Shown: in pieces, positions 16,443-24,673 of the stretch
Layout: every line of letters starts with the position of its first letter
Numbering within the stretch: position 1 is the stretch's first letter
NCBI RefSeq assembly: GCF_004521915.1
Contig: NZ_SDKD01000025.1
Location: 1 to 59,792, forward strand
Length of the DNA: 59,792 bases
Origin: Brevibacillus migulae
GTDB lineage: Bacteria; Bacillota; Bacilli; Brevibacillales; Brevibacillaceae
Reading direction: 5' to 3'
The notes under the pieces: generated by a model
Databases searched by the model: none
Seen by the model: the letters and a program-made list of their open reading frames with translations, nothing else
What the model was told of the DNA's origin: nothing
Translations under genes and position numbers: made by a program

Positions 16443-18521
16443 TTACGCGAAGACAATTTTCGAGAAATCCACGACACGATAAATCATGCGGGACAGATTC
16501 AGCAAAAGCGCAAGGCGGTTTTTGCGAATCTGTTCATCTTCCGCCATGACCATGACCTTGTCGAAAAACGCTTTAATCGGCTCACGCAGTCCGGCGAGCG
16601 CTTGGATCACCCCATCCATATCTCCTGCGGCGAAATGGGCGTCCGCAATTCCCTTTGTCTGCAGATACGCTTGATACAAAGCGCGTTCCACATCTTCTTG
16701 GAAAAGGGCTTCCGCGATCTCGTCACTCTCTGCTTTTTGCGCGAGATTGTTGACCCGGTTGAACTGTTCTACCGTCAGCTTGAAGTCATCCTGCGCAACC
16801 GCATGGACGAGCGCTTTCGCACGGGCGAGCACATCCGGCACTACGGTAATGTCAGTCGCCAATACTGCATCAATGATATCATAGCGAACCTGTTCATCCT
16901 GCAGGACATTTTTCAAACGCAGGGAGAAGAAGTCGGTCAAATCTCGCTTGATTTCATCCGCAGAGCGTTTTTTGAAAGCGGCCTCTCCGTAAGACTGCAG
17001 CGCTACATCCCACAGCGCGTCCAAAGAGAGCTTCCACCCTCGTGCGAGCAGGATCTGCACGATAGCCGCTGCCATACGGCGCAGTCCGTACGGGTCCTGA
17101 GAGCCTGTCGGAACAATCCCGATGGAGAAGCAGCCAATGATCGTATCCAGCTTATCGGCCAGACTGACTACCGCTCCTTCTGCGGATGCAGGAAGCTGAT
17201 CACCTGTGTAGCGCGGCAAATAATGCTCGAATACGCCGCTTGCCACTTTTTCAGACTCGCCCGCTTTGCGCGCGTAATCGGAACCCATAATCCCCTGAAG
17301 CTCCGGGAATTCACCGACCATATTGGTTACCAGGTCAAACTTGGCGATTGCCGCTATCCGGGCAGCATCGGCCGTTTCCGTTTGATCGAAGCCGAGCTTG
17401 GCCGCGATCTGTTTGGTATTGCTGCCGATTCTGCGGACCTTGTCCCCAATCGTCCCCAGCTCTTCGTGGAAGACGATAGTTTCCAACCGTTTCAAGCAAG
17501 CGTCAATGGACAGCTTCTGGTCTTCCTCATAGAAGAAACGGGCATCCGCCAGACGAGCGCGCAGCACTTTTTCATTCCCTTTGGCCACCACGTCGAGCGA
17601 GCGGCTGTCGCCATTGCGTACAGTGACAAAGTATGGAAGCAGCTCGCCCGCTTCGTTTTCCACCGGGAAGTAGCGTTGATGCTCGCGCATGGAGGTGATC
17701 AGCACTTCGCGGGGAATCTGGAGGAAGTCCGGATCAAAGGTTCCGTAGAGGACCGTCGGGATCTCCACCAAGTGAACGACTTCGTCCAGCAGGCCTTCAT
17801 CGACAGGGATTTTCCACCCTTTGTCGCTCGCCAAGGCTTTCAGCTGCTGGGTGATCATTTCCTGTCTTCTCACAGGATCGACGATGACTTTTTGCGCTTC
17901 CAACTGCGCTGCATACGTAGCAGGCGAGTCAATGCTCACCTCTTCGCCTAGGAAGCGATGTCCACGAGAGATGCGTCCGCTTTTTACACCGGCAATCTCG
18001 ATGTCTACCTGTTCATTGCCAAACAACAGCACCAACCACCGGATCGGACGAACCCATTTCAGTTCGTTCGCTCCCCAGCGCATATTTTTCGGGAAGTTCA
18101 TGCCTTCCACGATTTCTTTTAGCACAGGCAGCAATTGAATCGTTTCTTTGCCTTGCTCATTTTTTTGCGCAAAGACGTACTCGACACCATTCACTTCTTT
18201 GAAAAAAAGCGCGTCCGGCTCGACATTGTTGCTGCGGGCAAAGCCGAGTGCCGCTTTGGACCAGTTGCCGTTTTCATCTTGGGCAATTTTTCGAGCGGGT
18301 CCTTTCGCTTCTTCGTTACGGTCGGCTTGCTTTTCGGCAACGCCTTTGGCCAAAATCGTCAGACGGCGAGGCGTTTCCAATACGTCAACCTGCTCAAAAG
18401 CAATCCGTTCGGCATTCAGCCATTTTTCCACTTTTTCCTTAAGCTGCTCGGCTGCCCCCGTAATAAAGCGGGCAGGCATCTCTTCTGTTCCGATCTCCAA
18501 CAACAAGTCGCGCTTACTCAC
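16443..18521 (-). CDS. glyS: Glycyl-tRNA synthetase beta subunit
   Basis: A 692-residue beta chain of the tetrameric (alpha2beta2) glycyl-tRNA synthetase; it supplies tRNA recognition. The conserved N-terminus LLLEIGTEEMPARF and the HD-like segments VHLVEIPTVLYG and LADKLDTIIGCFSIG are present. The start is placed at GTG 18521, with AAGGAAGG eight bases upstream; a GTG at 18530 would sit on the ribosome site. This gives an 8-bp overlap with glyQ, so translation is likely coupled. Expression is controlled by the T-box upstream of glyQ. Confidence 0.96.
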   Translation of the reverse strand: MSKRDLLLEIGTEEMPARFITGAAEQLKEKVEKWLNAERIAFEQVDVLETPRRLTILAKGVAEKQADRNEEAKGPARKIAQDENGNWSKAALGFARSNNVEPDALFFKEVNGVEYVFAQKNEQGKETIQLLPVLKEIVEGMNFPKNMRWGANELKWVRPIRWLVLLFGNEQVDIEIAGVKSGRISRGHRFLGEEVSIDSPATYAAQLEAQKVIVDPVRRQEMITQQLKALASDKGWKIPVDEGLLDEVVHLVEIPTVLYGTFDPDFLQIPREVLITSMREHQRYFPVENEAGELLPYFVTVRNGDSRSLDVVAKGNEKVLRARLADARFFYEEDQKLSIDACLKRLETIVFHEELGTIGDKVRRIGSNTKQIAAKLGFDQTETADAARIAAIAKFDLVTNMVGEFPELQGIMGSDYARKAGESEKVASGVFEHYLPRYTGDQLPASAEGAVVSLADKLDTIIGCFSIGIVPTGSQDPYGLRRMAAAIVQILLARGWKLSLDALWDVALQSYGEAAFKKRSADEIKRDLTDFFSLRLKNVLQDEQVRYDIIDAVLATDITVVPDVLARAKALVHAVAQDDFKLTVEQFNRVNNLAQKAESDEIAEALFQEDVERALYQAYLQTKGIADAHFAAGDMDGVIQALAGLREPIKAFFDKVMVMAEDEQIRKNRLALLLNLSRMIYRVVDFSKIVFA

Positions 18522-19404
18522 TTTTCGCACCTTCCTTCAAGAGCGGGAAGCCCAGTCGCTCACGCTCGGCATAATACGTCTGCGCCACTTCACGCGAAAG
18601 ATTGCGTACGCGGGCGATATATCCTGTACGTTCCGTCACGCTGATCGCTCCACGCGCATCAAGCAGGTTGAAGGTGTGGGAGCATTTCAGCACATAATCA
18701 TAGGCCGGGTAGACCAGATGCTCGGCCATCAGGCGCTTCGCCTCTGTCTCGTACGTATTGAACAAGGTAAACAGCATTTCCACATCGGAATGCTCAAAGG
18801 TGTATTTGGAATGCTCATATTCCGGCTGCAGGAACACGTCGCCGTAGGTATAGCCGTTCACCCATTCCAGGTCATAGACATTTTCTTTTTCCTGAATGTA
18901 CGAAGCAAGGCGCTCCAATCCGTAGGTCAGCTCTACGGCTACCGGCTTGCACTCGATCCCGCCGACCTGTTGGAAATACGTAAACTGGGTGACTTCCATA
19001 CCGTCGAGCCACACTTCCCAGCCAAGGCCCCATGCACCGAGACCTGGGTGCTCCCAGTTGTCTTCTACAAAGCGGATGTCGTGATCCAACGGCTCAATGC
19101 CCAGCTCACGCAAGCTGTCCAGGTAGATCTCCTGAATGTTGTCAGGTGACGGCTTCATGATTACCTGGAATTGATGGTGCTGGTACAAACGGTTCGGGTT
19201 TTCTCCGTAGCGACCGTCTGCCGGGCGGCGCGATGGTTCGACATACGCGACATTCCACGGCTCCGGCCCGATGCTGCGCAAAAACGTCATCGGATTCAAC
19301 GTACCTGCCCCTTTTTCTACGTCATAGGGCTGAACGATCAGGCAGTTTTGCTTGGCCCAAAAATTTTGCAGAGTCAAGATAATGTCTTGAAAACTCTTTT
19401 TCAT
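18514..19404 (-). CDS. glyQ: Glycyl-tRNA synthetase alpha subunit
   Basis: A 296-residue catalytic alpha chain of the class II, bacterial-type glycyl-tRNA synthetase that charges tRNA-Gly. Visible family sequences are CLIVQPYDVEKGAGTLNP, PSRRPADGRYGENPNR, the YQHHQFQVI core and GLERLASYIQ. CTGGAGGTGG lies just ahead of the ATG. The gene follows a glycine T-box leader and is cotranscribed with glyS. Confidence 0.97.
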   Translation of the reverse strand: MKKSFQDIILTLQNFWAKQNCLIVQPYDVEKGAGTLNPMTFLRSIGPEPWNVAYVEPSRRPADGRYGENPNRLYQHHQFQVIMKPSPDNIQEIYLDSLRELGIEPLDHDIRFVEDNWEHPGLGAWGLGWEVWLDGMEVTQFTYFQQVGGIECKPVAVELTYGLERLASYIQEKENVYDLEWVNGYTYGDVFLQPEYEHSKYTFEHSDVEMLFTLFNTYETEAKRLMAEHLVYPAYDYVLKCSHTFNLLDARGAISVTERTGYIARVRNLSREVAQTYYAERERLGFPLLKEGAKSE

Positions 19405-19431
19405 GGTCTTTCCACCTCCAGTTAGCTAAAA

Positions 19432-19675
19432 AACAAAAAAACTCTCGACTCTACACTGTTCAAGCTTTCAACAGTGTAGGGACGAGAGGTTCCCGCGGTT
19501 CCACCCTACTTGACGAGCATCCTTGACACTCGTCCACTTTCCAGTTACCTTGGACACTCCGGAAATGCCATTCATTGACGCGGACTGTCAGGCTTCCACC
19601 ATCCCTGACTCGCTACACAGCCTAGCTGTCAACTACTCTTTTCCTTCTTTGCATCCGTATGAAGTACATATTGGT
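19432..19675 (-). promoter_or_regulatory. Glycine T-box riboswitch leader of glyQS
   Basis: The minus strand carries the T-box consensus AGGGTGGAACCGCGGGAA (19490-19507), whose centre pairs with the uncharged tRNA acceptor end. Directly downstream is a terminator: an approximately 19-bp stem (19442-19488, with ACACTGTTG...CAACAGTGT at its apex) followed by TTTTTTTGTTTTTT. Stem I lies at about 19555-19660. The best specifier candidate is GGC, a glycine codon, at 19567-19569 in the context GAATGGCATTTCC. Uncharged tRNA-Gly would stabilise the antiterminator and allow glyQS transcription. Confidence 0.93.
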
Positions 19676-19679
19676 TTAT

Positions 19680-19708
19680 ATGATAGCGAAAAATAAAAAT
19701 GATGTCAA
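19680..19708 (-). promoter_or_regulatory. SigA promoter of the T-box-glyQS transcript
   Basis: Minus-strand TTGACA (19703-19708, perfect) and TATCAT (19680-19685) are separated by 17 bp. It overlaps the end of recO and starts transcription just before the T-box stem I. Confidence 0.85.
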
Positions 19709-19720
19709 TGCAGCGTTGTC

Positions 19721-20476
19721 TCAGGGGAGCGATAATTTCTCTACCTGATCGAGAAAAGAACGGCTTTTCAAACGGAGATCGAGATGCTCGTCGATGAACG
19801 AGCGCAGCACATGACGCAGCTGGCTCCTCGTCGCCGGCTTCACTTCAATCTCTCCCAATCGCTCCAAATCGAACAGTTGGAACAGCCGCAGCAGCTTCCA
19901 TGTGCCAGCGGTAACAGCGATCGCATATGGATCTGTTGCTTGGCAGCGCGGGCAGAGCAATCCGCCCTGGGAAACACTGATGGTATACGGCTCTTCTTCC
20001 CGTCCGCAATTGCAGCAGGCTTCCAGATGCGGCCTGATCCCGGCCACGATCAGCATTTTGCTTTCCACAATCCGCGCCAGAATTTCCGGATCTTTTCCCT
20101 CATCCAGGTAGCGAAAGGTTAACGCCAACAATTGAAACAAAAAAGGATTCGGCTCACGCTCATGTGTCAACCGATCGATCAGCTCCGCGACATAGGCTGC
20201 ATAGGCGGTACGCATGATATCTTGGCGCAGCTCGCGATAGGACTCCACGATCTCTCCTTGCGACAGATCAGGCATCCCGCTCCCTGCACCAGTCTTACAC
20301 ATATAATAACCATGCGTAAACAGTTGAGACACGGCAGTAAGGCGACTCTTGGGCTTTTTGGCGCCGCGAGCCATGATCCCTACTTTGCCGTGTTCTCGTG
20401 AAAACAAGGTAATGACTTTGCTTGATTCTCCGTAGTCTACGCTACGAATGATTATGCCTTCCCATTTTACAAGCAT
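19721..20476 (-). CDS. recO: DNA repair protein RecO
   Basis: A 251-residue RecO: an N-terminal OB fold (VKWEGIIIRSVDYGESSKVITLFS), a helical middle domain and a four-cysteine zinc site (CCNCGREE...CPRCQA, about 147-173). RecO with RecR loads RecA on SSB-coated DNA in recombinational repair and anneals complementary strands. The start ATG lies nine bases after GGTGA. Its first codons overlap the end of yqzL by 10 bp; era is further upstream, the standard era-yqzL-recO order of Bacillales. Confidence 0.95.
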   Translation of the reverse strand: MLVKWEGIIIRSVDYGESSKVITLFSREHGKVGIMARGAKKPKSRLTAVSQLFTHGYYMCKTGAGSGMPDLSQGEIVESYRELRQDIMRTAYAAYVAELIDRLTHEREPNPFLFQLLALTFRYLDEGKDPEILARIVESKMLIVAGIRPHLEACCNCGREEEPYTISVSQGGLLCPRCQATDPYAIAVTAGTWKLLRLFQLFDLERLGEIEVKPATRSQLRHVLRSFIDEHLDLRLKSRSFLDQVEKLSLP

Positions 20477-20622
20477 ACTTGCGAGTCACCCAGCTCCTCC
20501 TGGGCACTGTCCACTGGCTCCTCCTCTGTTACAAGAGCTGATCGATGGTGGTCACGATAAAGCAGGTAAGCATGGATGTCACCGGTTGTAGCAAAGTAAT
20601 TCCAAGAAAAGTCCCGAAGCAT
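20467..20622 (-). CDS. yqzL: YqzL family small protein
   Basis: A 51-residue ORF. The first half reads MLRDFSWNYFATTGDI, followed by HAYLLYRDHH, which matches the YqzL family pattern (a WN.F..TG......YL core) at the expected place between era and recO. The second half is acidic. ATG 20622 has AGGAAG eight bases upstream; another ATG nine bases earlier is too close to it. Function is unknown. The stop lies inside recO, so the three genes era, yqzL and recO form one transcript. Confidence 0.88.
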   Translation of the reverse strand: MLRDFSWNYFATTGDIHAYLLYRDHHRSALVTEEEPVDSAQEELGDSQVCL

Positions 20623-20722
20623 CGATAGCATCTTCCTTTCTTGTATCGGCTGTATCCATTACCTCTTTATCATCCGCCTGTGCCCGTTAATCTATGCCTT
20701 GGAAAAATTGACAAGGATAAAA

Positions 20723-21643
20723 TTACTCTTCGTCGTAGAACCCGAAGTTGCGAAGCATCCGCTCCTGGTTGCGCCAATCCTTTTTCACCTTCACCCAAAT
20801 CTCGAGAAACACTTTATCGCCCAGCAGGCGCTCGATATCAAAGCGGGCACGCTTCCCGATTTCCTTGAGCATTTCGCCTTTTTTCCCGATGAGGATGCCC
20901 TTTTGCGAGTCGCGCTCGGTGTAAATCGCCGCGTAAATGTACAGCGATTTTCCGTCATCGCCCCGCTTCATTTCCTCTACGGACACCGCAATCGAATGCG
21001 GCACTTCCTCCCGTGTGAGGTGGAGCACCTTTTCCCGAATGAGCTCAGCTACGATAAACCGCTCTGGATGCTCGCTCACTTGGTCGGCCGGATAGTACAT
21101 CGGTCCTTCTTCCATTTCGCCATAAATGGCTTCCAGAAGCGCTCCGGTGTTATTCCCCTCGAGAGCGGAGATCGGGATGATTTGCTTGAATTCAAATTGC
21201 TTGCGGTACTCATCGATGATCGGCAGCAAGCTTTCGGGATGGACCTTGTCAATCTTGTTCAGTACCAGAAACACCGGTGTTTTGACTTGTTTGAGGCGTT
21301 CGAGGATGAATTCTTCGCCCCCGCCCCTTCCCTCGGTCACATCGATGACGAAGAGAATCAAATCAACCTCATTGAGCGTATTGATGGCCACGTTCACCAT
21401 GTAATCGCCCAGCTTTGATTTCGGCTTGTGCACCCCTGGGGTATCGATGAAAATGATTTGCCCTTGCTCCGTCGTATGAACGGCGGTAATCTTGTTGCGG
21501 GTTGTTTGCGGCTTGTTGGACATGATCGCCACTTTTTGCCCGACGATATGATTCAGCAAGGTCGATTTCCCCACGTTTGGCCGCCCGACAATCGAAACGA
21601 AGCCTGATTTGAATGCTTGCTTAGTTGTTGCCCGTTTATCCAC
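20723..21643 (-). CDS. era: GTPase Era, ribosome assembly factor
   Basis: A 306-residue Era. G motifs are GRPNVGKST (G1), the switch TTRN, DTPG (G3), NKID (G4) and the SALEG loop (G5). The C-terminal KH domain contains GILIGKKGEMLKEIGKRAR. Era binds 16S rRNA 3' sequences and helps 30S maturation. The start is GTG 21643, seven bases after AAGGAGG; a longer frame exists upstream but lies inside cdd. The gene overlaps the cdd stop by 8 bp (GTGGATAA), showing tight coupling. Confidence 0.96.
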   Translation of the reverse strand: MDKRATTKQAFKSGFVSIVGRPNVGKSTLLNHIVGQKVAIMSNKPQTTRNKITAVHTTEQGQIIFIDTPGVHKPKSKLGDYMVNVAINTLNEVDLILFVIDVTEGRGGGEEFILERLKQVKTPVFLVLNKIDKVHPESLLPIIDEYRKQFEFKQIIPISALEGNNTGALLEAIYGEMEEGPMYYPADQVSEHPERFIVAELIREKVLHLTREEVPHSIAVSVEEMKRGDDGKSLYIYAAIYTERDSQKGILIGKKGEMLKEIGKRARFDIERLLGDKVFLEIWVKVKKDWRNQERMLRNFGFYDEE

Positions 21644-22034
21644 GTAAATCCTCCTTGGTGAAAGCTCCCGGCAAAAGAGCTTCGACAGTTGTTTCCGTAA
21701 TATCACCTTTTAGGTTGCTCAAAAACACTTTTGTATCCGGCTCGCACAGCTCCGCCATCACTTGCCGGCAGGCTCCGCACGGGGAGACAGGTCCCGGCGT
21801 ATCCGCTGCAACCGCGATCGCCTGGTAGCGGCGATCCCCCTCCGAATGCGCTTTAAACAATGCTGTTCGTTCCGCGCAGTTGCACAGCGGGTAGGCGGCG
21901 TTTTCGATATTGCAGCCCAAATATACTTTTCCCGTATCCGTCAACAACGCTGCCCCTACCGCAAAGTTCGAATAGGGCACATAAGCCATCTTTCTTGCTT
22001 CCAATGCTTGCTTAATCAACTCTTCCTTTGTCAA
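21636..22034 (-). CDS. cdd: Cytidine deaminase
   Basis: A 132-residue homotetrameric zinc-dependent cytidine deaminase converting cytidine or deoxycytidine to uridine or deoxyuridine. The zinc site is CNCAERTALF with the catalytic Glu and PCGACRQV with the two other Cys ligands. YVPYSNFAVGAAL and GCNIENAAYP are the substrate-binding sequences. TTG 22034 follows GTGAGGGG and gives the usual length; a GTG at 22049 lacks a ribosome site. It sits between the DUF502 gene and era, overlapping both. Confidence 0.94.
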   Translation of the reverse strand: MTKEELIKQALEARKMAYVPYSNFAVGAALLTDTGKVYLGCNIENAAYPLCNCAERTALFKAHSEGDRRYQAIAVAADTPGPVSPCGACRQVMAELCEPDTKVFLSNLKGDITETTVEALLPGAFTKEDLRG

Positions 22035-22731
22035 GACGATTCCCCTCACTTTCTGAGTCTCCGATTTCCTTGGTTTCGCTTCGCTCTCCCATACTGGGCG
22101 GAACTACCCCTCCTGAGATGACGAACTTCAGTCCCGCTTCGACAGACATATCCAGGAACTTCACTTCATCCCGTGGCACAAGGGCCATCCAGCCATTTGT
22201 CGGATTCGGTGACTTGGGCAAATAGACATTAATATAATCCCGCCCGGTAAAATCCAGTATGTCTCCCTGTGATTCGCCGGTCAGGAATCCTACCGTAAAT
22301 ACACCTTTTCGCGGATATTCGACGAGCACCACTTGCTTAAACGTTGATTTTTCTTTCACAAACGCCTGAGACACTTGCTGAACCGTATTGTAAATACCTC
22401 GGACAATCGGGATAAGGCCAAATAATCGTTCGATGAGATAGAAAACATGACGGCCAACCACCGTGCGGGCCAGGCCGCCGATCAACAGCAGGATCAAGAT
22501 CACCAGCAATACGCCGATCAACGGGATTCTTCCGTGAAAGGGGACGCCAAGAAACCAGATTACGTCTCCCTGCTGTAGGGCGAATCCGGCATTCACCAAA
22601 AAGCGTGAAAAAAGGCTTCCAACCGTGCGATCAATCACTCCAAAAATGAACTGTAGCAAGTACACCGTCACAAACAAAGGCAACAACACCATAAAGCCTA
22701 CGAACAACGCCGAACGGATTCGCTGCATCAC
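22012..22731 (-). CDS. DUF502 family membrane protein
   Basis: A 239-residue protein with two N-terminal membrane helices (ALFVGFMVLLPLFVTVYLLQFIFG and IGVLLVILILLLIGGLAR) followed by VGRHVFYLIERLFGLIPIVRGIYNTVQQV and a soluble domain containing VLVEYPRKGVFTVGFLTG. This is the DUF502 pattern. The function is not established for the family. The start is GTG 22731 or the adjacent ATG 22728; the ribosome site AAAGGAGA is rather far (13 bases). It is inserted between dgkA and cdd, a place that is empty in B. subtilis. Confidence 0.82.
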   Translation of the reverse strand: MMQRIRSALFVGFMVLLPLFVTVYLLQFIFGVIDRTVGSLFSRFLVNAGFALQQGDVIWFLGVPFHGRIPLIGVLLVILILLLIGGLARTVVGRHVFYLIERLFGLIPIVRGIYNTVQQVSQAFVKEKSTFKQVVLVEYPRKGVFTVGFLTGESQGDILDFTGRDYINVYLPKSPNPTNGWMALVPRDEVKFLDMSVEAGLKFVISGGVVPPSMGERSETKEIGDSESEGNRLDKGRVD

Positions 22732-22768
22732 GATCTTGCGGAAGTCTCCTTTCGTCAGGCGAAGGTTC

Positions 22769-23143
22769 TCACATCGTGTTTACCAAGGTCCAGAGAGGCG
22801 GTACAAAGACATACAGCCCAATCAGTACGGCCGTAAAGACACCGATCAATACGGCACCAGCGCCGGCATCCTTGGCGATCTTGGCAAGAGGATGCCGCTC
22901 TGTCGTGACCAGATCCACCGCCGCTTCGATAGCCGTGTTGAACGTTTCCAGCGCAAGCACCAGCCCGATGGCAAAAAACACCAGCAAGCGGTCTCCCCGT
23001 GGTATCTCCAGCCACCACATCGCCACGAGAACCAGCACGGTAACCGTCAAATGGATTTGCATGTTGCGCTGGGTGCGGATGGTATGAAGAATTCCCGCCC
23101 ACGCGTATGAAACACTCCTGGCAAACCGATGCCACTCTTTCAA
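22769..23143 (-). CDS. dgkA: Undecaprenol kinase / diacylglycerol kinase family protein
   Basis: A 124-residue integral membrane kinase with three transmembrane segments and the family motif ALETFNTAIEAAVDLV, followed by AKDAGAGAVL. In Gram-positive bacteria this DgkA homologue phosphorylates undecaprenol, recycling the carrier lipid for peptidoglycan and polymer synthesis. TTG 23143 lies six bases after AGGAG. It begins 9 bp after ybeY in the same transcript, the arrangement seen in B. subtilis. Confidence 0.92.
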   Translation of the reverse strand: MKEWHRFARSVSYAWAGILHTIRTQRNMQIHLTVTVLVLVAMWWLEIPRGDRLLVFFAIGLVLALETFNTAIEAAVDLVTTERHPLAKIAKDAGAGAVLIGVFTAVLIGLYVFVPPLWTLVNTM

Positions 23144-23152
23144 TACGATCTC

Positions 23153-23632
23153 CTACCTCGTCAGGCCAATCGCTTGCAAAACCTCTTCTTGGCGAGAAAA
23201 CATGGCTTTCTCCTCTTCCTCCGTGCCATGGTCATAGCCGAGCAGGTGCAGGAAGCCATGAACGGCGAGAAAGCAGATTTCCCTTTCAAACGAATGGCCG
23301 TAATCATTTGCTTGGGAGACGGCCTTCGACACGGATATGATAATGTCACCCAGCATATTGGGGTACTCGTCCAATTCTTCTTCATCCAAGAAAATGTCCG
23401 GCTCTTCCTCGCCGCCTTCATTCAAGGCGAAAGACAGCACATCGGTCGGGCGATCTACGCCGCGGTAATCGCGATTCAGCTCATGGATTCGTTCGTCTGT
23501 CACCATGGTGATCACGACTTCCCCGTTGACTCCCTCGAGCTCGGCTGCTTTTTGCAGACATTGCATGATTTGGTCTTGTACGGAAGCAGACAATTCTTCC
23601 ACTTCTTCGTGTAAAATCTCAATGGTTAACAC
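23153..23632 (-). CDS. ybeY: Endoribonuclease/rRNA maturation factor YbeY
   Basis: A 159-residue metalloprotein with the signature HGFLHLLGYDHG (three zinc-binding His) and the upstream RPTDVLSFAL motif. YbeY takes part in 16S rRNA 3' processing and ribosome quality control. GTG 23632 is chosen because AAGGGG lies seven bases ahead; the in-frame ATG 23638 is only one base from it. It follows phoH by 27 bp. In B. subtilis the 7TM-HD gene yqfF/pgpH separates these two; here it is absent. Confidence 0.94.
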   Translation of the reverse strand: MLTIEILHEEVEELSASVQDQIMQCLQKAAELEGVNGEVVITMVTDERIHELNRDYRGVDRPTDVLSFALNEGGEEEPDIFLDEEELDEYPNMLGDIIISVSKAVSQANDYGHSFEREICFLAVHGFLHLLGYDHGTEEEEKAMFSRQEEVLQAIGLTR

Positions 23633-23659
23633 AGGCATGCCCCTTTTTTCGGATTACGA

Positions 23660-24622
23660 TTAAACCACTTCTTCTTTTCCGTAAGCCTCGATGATTTTTT
23701 GCACCAAGCTGTGACGAACCACGTCCGTCTCCTGGAACCGGATGAAGGCGATTTCCTTGATTCGCTCCAGTATCCGTTCCGCTTCCCGCAGGCCGGATTT
23801 TTTTCCTTTTGGCAGGTCGATCTGGGTAATATCGCCCGTTACGACCATCTTGGAGCCAAACCCAAGCCGCGTCAAAAACATTTTCATTTGCTCGGGAGTC
23901 GTATTCTGGGCCTCGTCCAAAATGACAAACGAGTCCTCCAGCGTTCTGCCGCGCATATATGCCAACGGAGCCACTTCAATCAAGCCGCGCTCCATCATTT
24001 TGCTTACCTGTTCGTTGCCGAGCATGTCATACAACGCATCGTAAAGCGGACGCAGATAAGGATCCACCTTTTCCTGCAAATCACCGGGCAAAAAGCCCAG
24101 GCTTTCTCCCGCTTCGACAGCAGGGCGAGTCAAGACGATGCGTTTGACTCTTCCGTTTTTCAGAGCATTAACCGCCATGACCACCGCCAGATAGGTTTTC
24201 CCTGTACCAGCAGGGCCGATACCGAACACGATGTCGGATCGTTTGATGGCCGATAGGTAATGACGCTGTCCCAACGTTTTGGCGCGTATCAGCTTGCCTT
24301 TTTGCGTACGGGCTACTTCTTCCTCATACAATTCCAGGAGCTGATCGCCTTCCCCGCGCTCGACAAGCTGCATCGCATAGGTGATGTCTCGTTCGGACAG
24401 GGTGATCCCGCGTTTGATCAGCTGCAGAAGCTTGTCAAACAGCTCCGTCAGCTTATCCACTTCCGCCTTGTCGCCACTTATCACCAATTCGTCATTGCGG
24501 GTGAAGATTTTTGCTGTCGTCTTTTCCTCAATCTGCTTCAAATACACATCATGCGGACCTAACAGCAATAATGCCTCGTTTGCGTCTGAAAACTGGATTT
24601 TTACCTCTTCTTGTACCTGCAA
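23660..24622 (-). CDS. phoH: PhoH family ATPase
   Basis: A 320-residue PhoH-like protein. An N-terminal KH-like segment (about 1-70) precedes the P-loop ATPase with GPAGTGKTYLA (about 139-149), ILTRPAVEAGESLGFLPGDL and the Walker B region VILDEAQNTTPEQMKMFLTRLG. PhoH proteins are linked to RNA metabolism and usually neighbour ybeY. TTG 24622 has GGAG six bases ahead. It is between yqfD and ybeY. Confidence 0.93.
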   Translation of the reverse strand: MQVQEEVKIQFSDANEALLLLGPHDVYLKQIEEKTTAKIFTRNDELVISGDKAEVDKLTELFDKLLQLIKRGITLSERDITYAMQLVERGEGDQLLELYEEEVARTQKGKLIRAKTLGQRHYLSAIKRSDIVFGIGPAGTGKTYLAVVMAVNALKNGRVKRIVLTRPAVEAGESLGFLPGDLQEKVDPYLRPLYDALYDMLGNEQVSKMMERGLIEVAPLAYMRGRTLEDSFVILDEAQNTTPEQMKMFLTRLGFGSKMVVTGDITQIDLPKGKKSGLREAERILERIKEIAFIRFQETDVVRHSLVQKIIEAYGKEEVV

Positions 24623-24673
24623 AAGGTCTCCAACTCCTTGCCACGGTGATGGGAAATTTATTGGCCAACATTA

